From the NCBI RefSeq assembly GCF_015832195.1, contig NC_052018.1, positions 26,626,115-26,690,114 on the forward strand: a DNA stretch of 64,000 nucleotides, given 5' to 3'. The position numbers and the translations under genes were made by a program. The stretch comes from Motacilla alba alba. Lineage: Eukaryota; Chordata; Aves; Passeriformes; Motacillidae. Under the pieces are notes generated by a model. The model was not told where the DNA came from, made no database searches, and was given only the letters and a program-made list of their open reading frames with translations. Positions within the stretch are counted from its first letter, which is position 1. Each line of letters begins with the position of its first letter. Of this stretch, positions 1 to 12,310 are shown piece after piece.

Positions 1-2804
1 GTTCAAGAAACAGCAGCTAATAATTGCGTTTGCTCATCTTTATCAAATCCACTACTGTGCACTGACTATGACTCTTTCGGACTACCTCTTTACAGGGTTC
101 TTTTCTTTTTATTATGGCTTTCATGTTTATTATTATGATAATAAACATATGCATAAAAGCAGGTTTTTTATTATTTGAGAATTAATCAAAATGCCACCAG
201 TTTTTTTTGCATTAATGTAATTATTTTTATGTTTGAAGAGCAATAAAACATCTCTTAACTATCTATCACAATACTATACCATAAATTAATTCTTTTTCCA
301 CGAACATCATAAAGGTGTATGTGATATATGAAAAATATAATTGTAACGCACATGTTTATGATAATTTTACATGGGAAATAACTGTGCCAGGAGGTGGACT
401 TCAACTCTTTCTAATAAACTGAGGAAAAAGCAGCAGAGCACAAAAACTTACTGACCTTTGCTGCCTTCAGACAATTGCTGTTTCCTGCAGTCCGGCTTTG
501 GAGTTTTAATCTCATGTATAAGTGAATCTTGGGCTCAGGAATGGGATCCTGCTTGCAGAAGATACCAAAGGGAAGAAATTATTTTACTAACATACTTGTC
601 CTCATTTTGTTGCACAAGTTGTTGTAGCCATTGCAAAATTGCCATAAAGAAAGAAGAATTTTTAGAGATTAATTATCTATCAGAATAACTCATATTGTTA
701 GCTTTTAGTGAACAAAATGACTAAACAAAAATGCTTCCATCATTTTTGTGCCTAATGAAGCTTCAGACAGTTATTCATTTACAGAGGCTTAGCACTGCAA
801 TCAAAACTACTAACCCTTTAATCTTCATTTTCTCATAATCAAGGCCTTGAATACAGTTTTTTAATTTTCTAGTACCGTCTACTTTTTATAAATACAGACT
901 GACTGCTGTCAATGATGTAAGGGGAAGTACAGACTACATCATGTATCCTCATTATGATATTTCTTATTCCCCAATACAGGCATAACTTAATCACCTTTAA
1001 AAAGTCCCAATTATTTCTGCTTGAAATCCCCATGAATAATGGACCAAAGGTCAAAAAACAATGTTTTCTTTACATTGATCAGTACATCCTCCTACCTACA
1101 AAGCAAACATTTCATCATTCATGCTCTTTCCCTTTTCTCTACTAAAGCTGGATTTCCATGTAAAGAATTTCCACATGATTTAAAGTATATTTTAGACTTC
1201 TCAAAAAATTCCTCAAAACGTTGCCTAACTCCGTGCCCCCAAGCCAAGTTTCATGGGTATCAAAGGATTTTCTAGTTAGTTCTTTCTTCCCCACAGGAAT
1301 TCATAGAAGCACTTTGCTTCTATATGCTTGAAAAACTGAAATAACTAAAATCACTTTTAAAAAAACATGCAACTTCTTCTTATTTGGCCCTCTGAAATTG
1401 ACCTGCCTAACAATTTTGCCTGTCAATTTTGAAGCTGGAAGATAAAATTAGTGCAGAAAAATAGTTCTTTTTTATGGAAACACCCCTCCCCCACCCCCAA
1501 TTATATTTAGTTCTATGAGAAGGTAAAAGTTTTGGAGCACTGAAATGTCTGTTTTTAAATGTTTTTATTGTCATGTAAATTAGTCATCTTGGCCTATCTT
1601 TGGTCAATGTACCTTCTTTGGAAAATTTGCTGCTGGTGGTGGTTTGCAAAGGTAATTTGCCTACCAAGTTTTCAGGTCATGGCCAAGTCACCAAGTGGTG
1701 CTTTCCGGCTGATTAAGCTGTGGGACATGTTCCAGTGAGCAGGTCTGAAAGCACATGCTGACCCTATCTAAACCTTTAGCCAGATGAAACCTGGGAACAC
1801 CTCAGCTCCCCTCTGCCTCCACCTGAAGGCGACCTAGGCACCTGGTCCAGAATGTGGTCCCTCTCCCCACCAGTGGCACCCCAGCCTTTGCTGTGGGTCC
1901 TCACAGGAAATGCTTATTTCCCCCTTGATCAGACATTGCTGAAGCCTATGGACACAGATGAAGGAAGAATTTTGTTTAAACAGCTTTTAATTACAAACAC
2001 AAGTTCTGCAAAATCTGGAAGGTCAATTGAAAAATTATTTTTGATGAAAAACACTGAAACATGACAATTCCCTTTATCATGAACATAAAGGTTTGCTACA
2101 TAATGAATTCTAACTATATCTTCAAGAGCCTTGTGATCTAGAAGCTGTTATTCTCCTTTGTCTCTTAGGAAGCTTCCTGGACAAATAACATTTTCCATTA
2201 TTTATTGGAAACATCCTTTCCTATAGTGAAGAATGGCATTTTTTAAGAAGAACACAGCTTTCATCTGATGAGGTTTTAATTCTATTCCTCTCTTTCCCCT
2301 TATTAGACCATATTTCTGAGGTGGAGGACTGGGACATCCCGGTCTGAAATTCATTCGCACGTCACAAAGTCTTCAGGCACAGCTGGGCCTTTAAGAGATG
2401 AGTTGCAAATCAATGTACCTTACCTATGGTAAATTCACAGCATCAGTTGAGCACCCTGTCATCTTTAGAGCATCCAAAGTCATGCCTTACCCTAAAGACT
2501 GGCTGTAAAGTAGAAAGCATACAACACATTTTCTATGGCTTTGGATTTCGCCACACCACCCATTGGAAATCCATCAGCCCAGGCACCCACTTGGAAGTCC
2601 TGGATTACTTACAGACAATGACCACACAGTTCCTGCTCCTCCCTTCAAAGAATCCAGGACCCAGGAGCCAAAGAAAGCCAGCAGACTATATTGACATTGA
2701 GGTCCAGAGATGAAGAATAGTGATGATGGGCAGAGACCACTCGCTGGTTTTACTGCTTTGGAGGATTAACACAGAGAACGTTAAAATCTGTAAAAATGTA
2801 TTAA
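1..2804. other. Intergenic AT-rich DNA, no gene seen
   Basis: Only short open frames without recognisable domains occur here. The stretch from about 1640 to 1900 is less AT-rich than its surroundings but matches no repeat family I know. Confidence 0.6.
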
Positions 2805-3555
2805 AATCTGGTCAAGCTGGATAGATGGGCTGAGGCCAACAGTATAGGGTTGAATAAGACCAAGTGCCAGGTTCTACACTTTGGCTAGAACAACCCCAGG
2901 CAGCACTACAGACTGGGGACAAAGTGGCTGGAAAGGGGCCCAGTGGGAGAGGACCTGGTGGTGATGGTCAACAGCAGCTGAACATGAGCCAGTGTGTGCC
3001 AGGTGTCCAAGAAAGCCAATGACACCCTGGCCTGTACCAGCAAGAGTGTGGCCAGCAGGACTGGGGCAGATTGTCCCTCTGAACTCAGCACTGCTGAGGC
3101 CACACCTGGAGCGAGTCCAGAGGAGGGCAACAAAGCTGGTGAAGCACCTAAAGAGTGAATCCCATGAGGGGCAGCTGAAGGAGCTGGGTGTGTTTAACCT
3201 GGAGAAGAGGAGGCTCAGAGGTGACCATATAGCTCTCTACCACTCCCTGAAAGGAGGCTGTGGGGGTTGGCCTCTTCTCTCAGGCAGCCAGTGACAGGAT
3301 AAGAGGAAATGGCCTCAAGTTCCACCAGGGGAAGTTCAGCCTGGACATCAGGAGGAATTGTTTCACAGAAGGGGCTGTTAAACAATGGAATGGGCTGCCC
3401 AGGGAGGTGGTGGAGTCACCATTCCTGGAGTTGTTCACAAAATTACTGGATGTGGTAGTGGTACTTAGTGCCACAGCCTAGTTGACAACATGATGTTCAG
3501 TCAAAGATTGGATGCCATGACTTGGAGATCTTTTCCAACCTAATTCTGTGAAATC
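2805..3555 (+). mobile_element. CR1 LINE, 3' part with broken ORF2
   Basis: This is the 3' end of a chicken-repeat-1 type non-LTR retrotransposon in sense orientation. The translation shows hallmark CR1 reverse-transcriptase C-terminal stretches such as [39 protein letters not shown] and WNGLPREVVESP. The frame breaks near 3260-3290, where the ORF passes from one + frame to another, and about 70 bases expected before the RVQRRA block appear to be missing around 3108. The 3' tail with TCTTTTCCAACCTAATTCTGTG lies near 3530-3550, as in the CR1 3' UTR. It is dead: 5' truncated, frameshifted and deleted. The start is approximate and set where CR1 similarity (GGATAGATGGGCTGAGGCC) becomes clear. Confidence 0.93.
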
Positions 3556-3892
3556 ATAGAATCACAGAATCATTAGGTTGGAAGAGACCTTCAAGATCAT
3601 CAAGTCCCACCCATGCCCTAACACCTCAACTAAACCATGGCACCAGTCATTTTTTAAACACATTGAGGGATGGTGACTCCACCACCTCCCTGGACAGACA
3701 ATTCCAGAATTTTATCTCTCTTTTGTTAAAAAACTTTTTTTCCTAATATCCAGCCCATATTTATCTTGGTGCAGCGTAAGTCTGTGTCCTCTCATTCTAT
3801 CAGTTGCTGTCTGGACAGACAGACGCCAACCCCCACCTGACTACAACCACCTTTCAGGAGGTTGTAGAGAGCTCCTTTCTCTCTTTAGTCAA
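3556..3892 (-). mobile_element. CR1 LINE 3' end, antisense
   Basis: This is a second CR1 fragment in the opposite orientation. It begins with the reverse complement of the CR1 3' terminus (ATAGAATCACAGAATCATTAGG) and runs back through the blocks that read in the minus sense as the end of ORF2, including CTCCACCACCTCCCTGG near 3680 and CCCCACCTGACTACAACC near 3832. It is truncated at its 5' side around 3892. Its 3' end abuts the 3' end of the + strand CR1 immediately to the left, giving a tail-to-tail pair. Confidence 0.9.
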
Positions 3893-6760
3893 CTACTGTT
3901 AGTTCAGTAATATCCACTAATCTTCTTAAGGGATGACTCGCATCCAAGCCTGAATTTCCACATATTTCATTCTGACTCATCACTGTTAAAGTTGGAATTG
4001 TTCTGTCTCACAGTTTTTGCAAATACACTGTCAGTCTTTGCTTACTCATATTAATAGCTTTGCCATGGCCTCATGTCTTCCCTCTCAGCACCTTTCCAGC
4101 ATCTGTGGGCAAAACCCAATGTTTTCTGTCTGAGACAGACTGGGAGACTTATTGCCTCCTGCATGAAAGAGGAATCTTTGCTCCTCAGAAAAGCCAGTCA
4201 CAGCTTTATCACTGCTCGCTGCTGAGCGTACACTACAGCTGATCTAAAAAAGCCTTGGAAGGTGCTTGAGAATTAGGGCTGCTGGCAAGGCAAAGAAGTG
4301 GCAGTCACTCCCCGCCGCCTCCAAGAATTCACATTCTGCAAGGGGGATTTTCCTCTCATTTAAGCCTGAAAACATTCCTGAGCGGAACAGTTTGTCCTCA
4401 AGTTGGCATAATGTTGCATTAAACATTTGCCACTTACTGTTCTGCAAGCTGTTAAGCTTCCTGTGAAAGCAGTAAGATACCACAGAAGCACTCTTTTGTA
4501 AACAGAGTCCTACATCATTTTATTAAAGAACCGTGGCAATACTTATCTGGGAACAAAACAAGGGGAAGCTGCATCACTATGTGGGCTGCAAATGAGGCAA
4601 GGGGAGTTATTAGGCTAAATTAACACAGAAGAACAAATTATATTCAGCCGAGAAGTGTTTTACAAGGAAGATGAAAGAGGAAGTTGTAGCTTTCTTTACA
4701 AGGAAAGATACAACTTTAATGATAAGCATAAGAGATAGGATACACAGATTAAAAGAAAAGAAGAGTGTAATTTGATTTTAGTCCTGAGTTGTAATTACAA
4801 TGTGAAATAAAAAGAATACCAATGAAAATTTCAATACACTCTAAAAAAGGCACAAAAATTAAGGAGAAATGCACTTATTACAAAGACTCTGGAGAACATT
4901 CCAAGTGAGCAAAAAGTCCCTTCTTTTCTAATTGTTCAAGGACACCAGCATCATACTTGGCAACATCAGTCCCTTGCTTTGCTAAGGCCATTTCTATCCT
5001 TACCCAATAAGCCATAGATATTATTATGAGTCTTGGATTATAACCCTAATTGCTATGTATTTCACAAGCCCCCTACTGCTAACAATCCAATTACAACACA
5101 TGAATTGACAGATAAACACAGATAAACATCATTCAGTGAATCCATGTGGTACCTTCTAGCCTAGAATCTCCATAAAAATGGGAAAACATGCTGAAACTTT
5201 CTTATTCCCCATGACAGACACTGGTTGAAAAACACCTACATCCTTACCACTACCATCTGCACTCTAAATGCATTTATTGCAGGTTTCTGTTTTTCTGAGT
5301 GGATCTCAGTAAATGTAGCACAATGAGAATCCTGTACTTGTCTATATCTCTGCAAATGAGATCAGACTGAACCTGCTCAAGAGGTGGCAAATAAACAGTG
5401 TAATAAACCAGTTAAAGCACCGCACCACTTAACAGAAGATTAAACATGCACAGAACTTTTTTATACTGAAACTGGCTGCACCAAAATATCCAGAATGTCA
5501 GCACTAGTGACCACTCTTTGTCTCCAAAGCACTGCAGATTGCTTTCAAACTGCCTGGAGGGAATAGTGTCTGCTCTGTACTAACTCCCAAGCAGTGCCCA
5601 AGAGCTGCTAGGGGGAGTCTGAGCTGATCCAGCCCAAACCAGGGACAAGGTTAATGATCTAGCACTACAGATGACTGAGTTTATTACTGTGGAAGATTTA
5701 GAGTAAGAGACACCTCCCATGGCACTAACCTCAAGGAAATCATAAGCAAGAATTAATCAGTAAACAATAGTGCTTTCAAGGATTTACTGCAAAAACACAT
5801 TCATTAGACTGCACCCCTAAATGTACCAGAGGCCAAAACCAGATCAATAGTCCAGAAAGCAACCTCCTAAAGGAGCTCTTGTTCAGCAGAACACAGCTTG
5901 GAAGGGCAAACTCAGGACTGTAAGCTCAGGAAAGGTCTTTGATAAGTTTCTACAGCAAGGCAGTTGAGTGCTGCAGCGGGGAGGCTGAGGAGGAAGACAA
6001 GGGCATCCCTATTTACAGACAAGACTGCACCAGAAGTGCCTGACTTACATAAGCAATTTGTTCTCTTGTTTGTGTAAGCAATTCAGCTAGACCACAAATA
6101 CCATCTTGAGTACTCAGGTGAAAAGTACTTGCAAGTCATTGTTCTGAGAAAATGCTCTGAAAAGCAGAGCCCAAGGCTGTGACATCAACTGCAGACCTCT
6201 GTATACCATGACTGGATGCTGGTGAGTCAGGGCATGCATAAACCAGCAGCATTTGAGAAGACCTTCATAACCAGGTCCAGTAAAATTTATTGTTCTAAAT
6301 TTGCAATTAACTCCATTTAAATTGACATAATTAGGAGAATCTGACTCATAGCCTTTTTATAAGTGTGTTTTTAAATCTCATTTATAAGATAAATGCATCT
6401 TCTGTTTCTGAAATGGCATAAATATTACTTTTTTTCAATGATGCTATGTTTCATTTCACCCAGTTAAGGAGCCAAAACCTAGTTTATTTGTACTTGGTCT
6501 ATGTCTGGCTGAGAAATGAATCAATACCCTTAAATCCTGCCCTAAATGAACTTTTGTGCAAAGTTGTTTCTTACAGCATGACTGAGGATTTACATCAACA
6601 CACTGACTCAGATCCTGCCTGGAGCCACAACTGGATTTTTATTGCTGTTAGAGAGACCAGAGTCTTTCATTGGTCTCCTCCCTCTTCCTTTTTTTCATAT
6701 AAAACCACCAACTCTGATCTAACCTGGACTGCAGAGCAACTTCTCCTATGTCAAGGGAGC
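3893..6760. other. Intergenic DNA, no gene seen
   Basis: I see no coding exon, RNA gene or repeat I can name here. A less AT-rich stretch around 4270-4450 has ORFs on both strands but no recognisable product. Confidence 0.55.
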
Positions 6761-6900
6761 TGGCCTGGGGTGGCAGCTGCATGGGGCTGCACCAAGCACA
6801 GCGGCAAGAGCAGGCGCTAGCTCAGCAGCGTAAGGAGGAGTCGCTAGGCAACAAAGGTAACCATGGATACCTGCATCCCTGGCGGCCCGCGGGCTTCTGA
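6761..6900. promoter_or_regulatory. Small GC-rich patch with two RFX X-box-like sites
   Basis: This is a short island of GC- and CpG-richer sequence inside AT-rich DNA. Position 6840-6852 reads GTCGCTAGGCAAC, close to the RFX X-box consensus GTNRCC-N-RGCAAC. Position 6856-6871 reads GGTAACCATGGATACC, an imperfect palindrome of the same two-half-site type with central CCATGG. The sites are separated by 3 bp. RFX factors bind paired half-sites of this form. The element could be a distal enhancer or the promoter of an unseen transcript. This is motif reading only. Confidence 0.35.
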
Positions 6901-7077
6901 GATTAGTCATTCATCTGGAAAAACACTTAAAAAAATAAATAATAATTAATGTGTTACAATGCAACACTGTCTCTGCATAAATGTTGTTGTAATGATGAGA
7001 TTCAATGTAATGGAACTTACTTTACTGGGACCTGGTGTTTGCTCCACTTGAAGACTCTGAGAACTCTAGGTCATGAA

Positions 7078-7250
7078 ATCATGGAATCACAGAATAGTTT
7101 GGATAAGAAGAGACCCTAAGGGTCATGTAGTTCCATGTCCCCTGCCATGGGCATGGACAACTTCCACTGGACTAGGTTACTCAAAGCTCCATCCAGCCTG
7201 GCTTTGAACACTTCCAGTGATGGGGCATGATCACTCACTTTCAAACATTG
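7078..7250 (-). mobile_element. CR1 LINE 3' fragment, antisense
   Basis: The sequence carries the antisense CR1 3' signature: an AATCACAGAATAGTTTGG block at the left, then AAGAGACCCTAAGGGTCAT, TCAAAGCTCCATCCAGCC and GAACACTTCCAGTGATGGGG. It is a short, diverged 3' end fragment of the subfamily whose tail reads GATCTTTAAGGTCCCTTCC in sense. Confidence 0.85.
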
Positions 7251-10200
7251 TGAGCTGCAGCATTAGTGACAGAACCAGATCTCTGGCCAAGAGTCACATG
7301 TTTTTAAATCCTTCGTTAGAGAAATACCCTGAAGCTTAAAATGCTACAAGAAAAGTAGTAGAGTTCCTTTACATAAAAATTGCCCAGTGAGATTGACTGT
7401 CCCTTCCCCAGCAGTCTGGCATTGGTGTTCGGTTGAAAGGTATAATTGCTGGCTGATTAATATCTAAGTTGCCAGTAATCATGTGCCCACAACTAATGCT
7501 CTCCCATTTTTCTTGTGTTGGGGGTTTCCAATTAGCAAAGGCGGCTCAGAAAGAGCAGCATCCTGGAGGCCACAGCAGCAGGACAAAGAGCAGCCAAGGT
7601 CACCAAGCACCTTCCTTTCAGCTCTTGCAGGAATGTGATTGTGTAAATATGAGTGCACGATTTTAGCAAAGCCAGAAAACCTCCAAAATCCTTTTCAGTC
7701 GTTGGCCACTACACCCTGAGCAAAATTCCCTCCCAGCTCCGAGCCTGGGAACCCGTTCAACCCTGTGCTTATGTGCCTCATTGCACACATCACCTGCGAT
7801 ACTGGTATTACCAGTCTCTTTCCTACCACTTCTTTCCCCTAATGCTGAATACTTGAGTCAATAAAATCAATCTGTAGTTAGCATAGGCATTTACAGGAGC
7901 ATGGATTTGTCCTTGCACAATTGGTGTACTCAAAGTGATTAGCTCAGTCATTCCTGATGGGGTCTTGTAAACAAATTATTGATTCCTGGGTGATTGAGGG
8001 ATGTTGATTAGAATTAGAGTTTACAGCAACAGCTCGTCATACTTCATCTGAAGAAACTGCAAAAAACGTATCAAGGAGGTCAGCTGCTTAATAAAAAGTA
8101 ATCTTTCTTATCTATGATATGCTGGCTATTTAAAATAATACTGTAAAGGAATAAGCAAACCAAACAATGATAACACACATGTTATATATATTACCTATCT
8201 TGACTTAATTAAAGTAGTTTACTTTGTTTACTATTGGAATGAGGCAGGCCCTGTGACTTGCTTTAATCTGCTTATTCAACTTCTTTATTAAAATCATGCT
8301 TTTCAGCTGTGATCACTAAGCCAAATAATACACACTGTGAGCAAAAAGCTTATGAAAATCTGTATAAACTATTTTGATCAGTCTTAGCAAAAAGTTGAAT
8401 TTGGCTTCAAACAATGAACCTTTTTTTCTATGAAGCCTTTTAGGAAATCCCACTACAAAAATTCTCAAGCTTAAATGGTAGCTACTGAGGATACAATTTG
8501 CTTGCTGGAAACATTTAGAAAATTTGATTTACTGTGCATCATAGAAAACCAGAGAAAGTAGAAAAAAAAATTTCTGGATTCATTTGTACATTTGCAATAG
8601 TGACACAGTCATAAACTACACTTTGATCAATCTTGTGGTTCAGCTTCACTGACGTCGACGTCCTTGGACAAAAGCACTTGTAAGTAGCTCCATAGTTTAA
8701 TAGAATTTGCTTCATGAAGCCTAAATTTATATGCACATCTATGCAGTGTCCTTGCACTCTCACACATACTTGCACAGTTAGCAGAGATTCTGATTTAGCA
8801 ATCAGTAAAAGGCTTTTCCTCAGTCAGAGTCATTAAGAGGTTGAAGACTGAGCAATGGGGCCTTTCATTGTAAATGATGTATTGTGAGAGTGAAAAGTTT
8901 TGGACTAGGTATTTAGGATTCATATATTTTATGTTAAGATAACAGCCATCTGAAAACAACCCAAAGAAAGACTGGAACAAGACAACTATAACAGACACAT
9001 ATTATCAAAACCTATCTGATTTAGTTGCTGGACTATAAATTACATGGCAAATTTATTTTCACATGACTGCCCAGACTTTCTTTAGACTGGCTCAGAAATG
9101 CCTTGGCCTTTGTCATAGTGTTATTGAATGTCTTCTCCCCAATCCAGTCAAAAGCAGAGTCACATCAGGAATAAATTGTTTACTAAAAAAATTATATTCC
9201 TGAACACTGAACCTGATAAAGCCTGTTTTCCTTATAAATCTGTGCCTTGAACTTGTTTGACTTTGGCCAGACAAGGCACAGGGAACACTGCTTTTCACAA
9301 ACTGTGCTGCCCAAATAAGTTTTTCATTCCAGGCTTCAGAATCCCTTTTCATGCACATTCTAATAGAGCATACATTCCTGTTGCAGAGTTTAATTAACAG
9401 ACTTCCTCTCATCTAACTAACTGTTCATTTATTTGCATAAATCTTGTATAAATCTAAATTAATTATTTTGAAATGTTTACCACTTTGTCAGAGTAGTAGA
9501 AATCAGACAGAATATTCCAGTTATTAGGGAGGATTCAAAAATATCACCATATAGGCAGAATTACCTCACCACACACAGTTGCACAAAGCTCATTTATTTT
9601 TGACAAACAAAAAACCCCAAATCTAAAACAAAAAATAATTATAATTGTGGATTCCAAGATTGTTTTATTTTATTATAATCTGGCTTTGACTTCTTTGTGC
9701 CACTATCACCTGGGAAGGCTTTGAAGACTGATTCTTGGTTCAGATTCCCCAGTGACAGCTATTAATCTCTTCATATCTAAACTATCTCTTAAAGGATGGA
9801 AAGCTTCTTTCTCACATCTTCTCTTCATTCTTACTTATTCACAGAAGTGTTGAAGTTGGTTCTGAATGCTAAGGAGGATCATCTCAGCTTGCTAATGAGG
9901 ACAAACACAACATCAGTACAACTGTGACTAGCTTTACAAGAATTTTCTGAGGTGATAAAACTGGTCCTTTACACAGAAAGGTGCTGAATATTCCCACAGG
10001 GTAAAAGCTTGTTTGTGTGTTTCTTGTACATCTCTGCAATATTTATTTTTGAACACAGTGTTGGAACATACAGTTCATACAATATGATCAAGTCTGTGCT
10101 TTTACATTTTAAACTGTGTTAAATGGATCCCATTTCACCCCTACTGAGCTTGTGGCTGAGAACAAATTAGATTTCTCCCCAAGAAAATGCCTGGAATTGT

Positions 10201-11489
10201 CTGTTTTTCTTAATAATTTATGTCAGTACTTAATGTCCTTCAATTTAACAGGCCAGTATCTGTAATAAACTGCATTATTAACATCCATTTTCACAACATT
10301 TTCCCTGTGGGGTTCAATGAAGCCCAGCACTGTGGCACATAGTTTGTGAAATACAACAGTTCATGGATAAATTCAAGCACACTAGAGTCAGGGTGGCCAA
10401 AATTGATCCCACCCACCTATAATCTGGATTTTGGGGCTGAATGTGCCTGGACCAGAAGTGACTTCTCATGCTACTTAGATTCCCTCACCTGCAAGCAATA
10501 TCATACCTGCTGGACACAAACAGGACCCTCAGGCCTTGTGTATACCAAGGTTGTCACATTTGGTGCCTTATCATGTGCAGTAGCCTGGGAGGGCAAACAT
10601 GAAGGCCCATATGTCTGCAGCAGTGCTTTCTCAGTTCCTGATACGAGTTCTACAATACCAATTTAAGGGACATGGGATAGAAAACATGAACAGTATTGGG
10701 AATATACATTTCCTCATTTTACATGAATTTTTGTCTTCCTGGTTCCATTAATTTTTTGCAATCTTTTTGGCATAGTGATCAAACTTCATCTGCACTGTTG
10801 ATTATCTGCCAGCCTGGTGCTTCCCAAATTCTGAGACAAGGAAGATGTGGGTTCATCATCTCCCAGAACAAAGGTGATGGCCAAGGTCTTGCATTTCTTG
10901 GGCAAGTGATCTAATTCCCTAGCTGCTGAACAATGGAAAGTATTTCATCAAATGCGACACAGGGCTGGGAAATTCCAAGGGGATGTTCTTGCTTGCAATG
11001 AGTCCATTACAAAGTTTCAGCCTCTAAAAAAAGTGTAGTGTAGACGACCAAGCTGTGCCTAGTGTCCATCCTGCTGAAAATAGTTTTTAGATCTTAGGAA
11101 AACTCTTAACTTTTCTTCAGAGGTAAAAAGCAACTCTGGCTCACATAACAAGCAAAATGTAAAATTGCCAGAGCTTGACTCTTCCGTAATGGGTCCACTA
11201 TAGTGGAAGAGTAACAACCTCCCATCTAAGATATTTATCAACAGTATGATGTGGCAACAAATCAAGAGTGGTCTTTTCTGTCCATTGTAAAATAGTCTAA
11301 AACATCAATCATTTCTCAATTAGACTACAAGGAAAAAAAAAACTTAGAAAAAATTTGTCTCCTCTGTTGATTGATTAGAATTTTGCAGCTTATTTTTTGA
11401 GGCTTTATTTGTGTAGGTTGCTGACCTTGGCAGGAAAGTGACTGGCATCTTGTAGGGAAGGAAGAGTTTTTAAGAGATCATAGCATCTT
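7251..11489. other. Intergenic AT-rich DNA, no gene seen
   Basis: There are no exons or named repeats that I can recognise. A CpG-bearing 12-bp palindrome lies at 8651-8662 and is listed separately. Confidence 0.55.
8651..8662. repeat. 12-bp palindrome GACGTCGACGTC (CRE-like)
   Basis: A perfect 12-bp palindrome with three CpGs lies in otherwise CpG-poor DNA. With its left flank it contains TGACGTCG, a near match to the CREB/ATF site TGACGTCA. Whether it is bound is unknown. Confidence 0.5.
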
Positions 11490-11667
11490 AAAACTATAGA
11501 ATCATTAAAGTTGGAAAAGACCACTAAGATCATCAAGTCTGACCTTTGAGCAAACACCTTTTCAACCCAACCATAGCACTAAGTGCCTTGCCCAGGTACT
11601 TCTTGAACACCCCATGGAATGGTGTCCACCTCCCTGGGCATCCTGTTCCAACAGTTGTGGTCACCCT
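11490..11667 (-). mobile_element. CR1 LINE 3' end, antisense, left part (split by LTR)
   Basis: The antisense CR1 3' terminus starts near 11500 (CTATAGAATCATTAAAGTTG), followed by ACCACTAAGATCATCAAGTC and a block corresponding to CCTCCCTGGGCATCCTGTTCC near 11630. Similarity stops at 11667, where an LTR is inserted, and resumes at 12311. This and the next CR1 entry are one original element. Confidence 0.9.
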
Positions 11668-12310
11668 TGTGCTATTTTGAAAGCAAACCAGTGGAGATCC
11701 CAAGTCAGAAATACAATTTAATAGGAAAAGTAAAATAAATGCAATAATACAGAAACTGACAGAGCCAGAGTATAACCAGAGAATACACCCTGTTGGTCAG
11801 ACTGTTGCAGCAGTCTGATTAAATGGTGGCTGTAGTCCTCCTGGAGTGACAGATGTGGTTCTGTTGAAGCAGTGATCCTGTAGAAGGGTTTGAGCTTCCT
11901 CTAAAGGTCCAGTGGTGGTTATGAAGCTTTTGTACTCTGGGAATCCAGTGGAAAAGGCTGCCTGTGGTGTTCTAAATCTCTGATTACATCCAGGTAGGAA
12001 TGCTTGGCTCCTCCCCCTAGGTGGAGCATCTCACAATGGGATGATGTAATTTTATCCATCATGCAGTGAGGCTCAATGGCCCATTAACAGACCATTTCCC
12101 CACTGGAGGGAGGATGGGTCATGGAAGAGATAAAGAACCCTGCTCCACCTGGTTTTAACAGCTGGCCCATTAATAGAAGATATCCCCCAGAGTTATGAGG
12201 GATGAGTCAAGAAGGAGATAGGGAACAATGCTCCACCTGGTTTTAACAGCTTATGAAGATGGTGATAGAATACTTACCTTTGGGTACATCTTGCATTGTA
12301 ACCTAAGACA
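11668..12310 (-). mobile_element. Solo LTR of an endogenous retrovirus, inserted in CR1
   Basis: A 643-bp block interrupts the CR1 copy. On the minus strand it begins TGTCTTAGG and ends GCACA, the canonical TG...CA LTR ends. It is flanked by ACCCT at 11663-11667 and 12311-12315, a 5-bp target-site duplication; the sixth base T also matches and is shared with the LTR end. Read on the minus strand it has a candidate poly(A) signal ATTAAA (plus 11717-11722) about 50 bp before its 3' end, which supports the orientation. No internal retroviral sequence is present, so it is a solo LTR left by LTR-LTR recombination. It resembles passerine LTRs I recall, but I cannot name the family. The 5-bp duplication would suit an ERVL-like integrase; a 6-bp one would suit ERVK. 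Confidence 0.85.
12078..12252. repeat. Two tandem ~87-bp units inside the solo LTR
   Basis: Unit 1 is about 12078-12163 and unit 2 about 12164-12252. Both start GGCCCATTAA and both end with GCTCCACCTGGTTTTAACAG. The middle parts are diverged. In the minus-strand LTR the units lie near the 5' end, in the U3 region, where retroviral enhancers often sit as direct repeats. Confidence 0.8.

Noticed and set aside
2906..3133. 75-codon minus-strand ORF
   Set aside because: It is antisense to the plus-strand CR1 reverse-transcriptase remnant.
6446..6820. 124-codon ORF ending in the GC-rich patch
   Set aside because: No family resemblance; AT-rich first half and GC-rich second half suggest chance.
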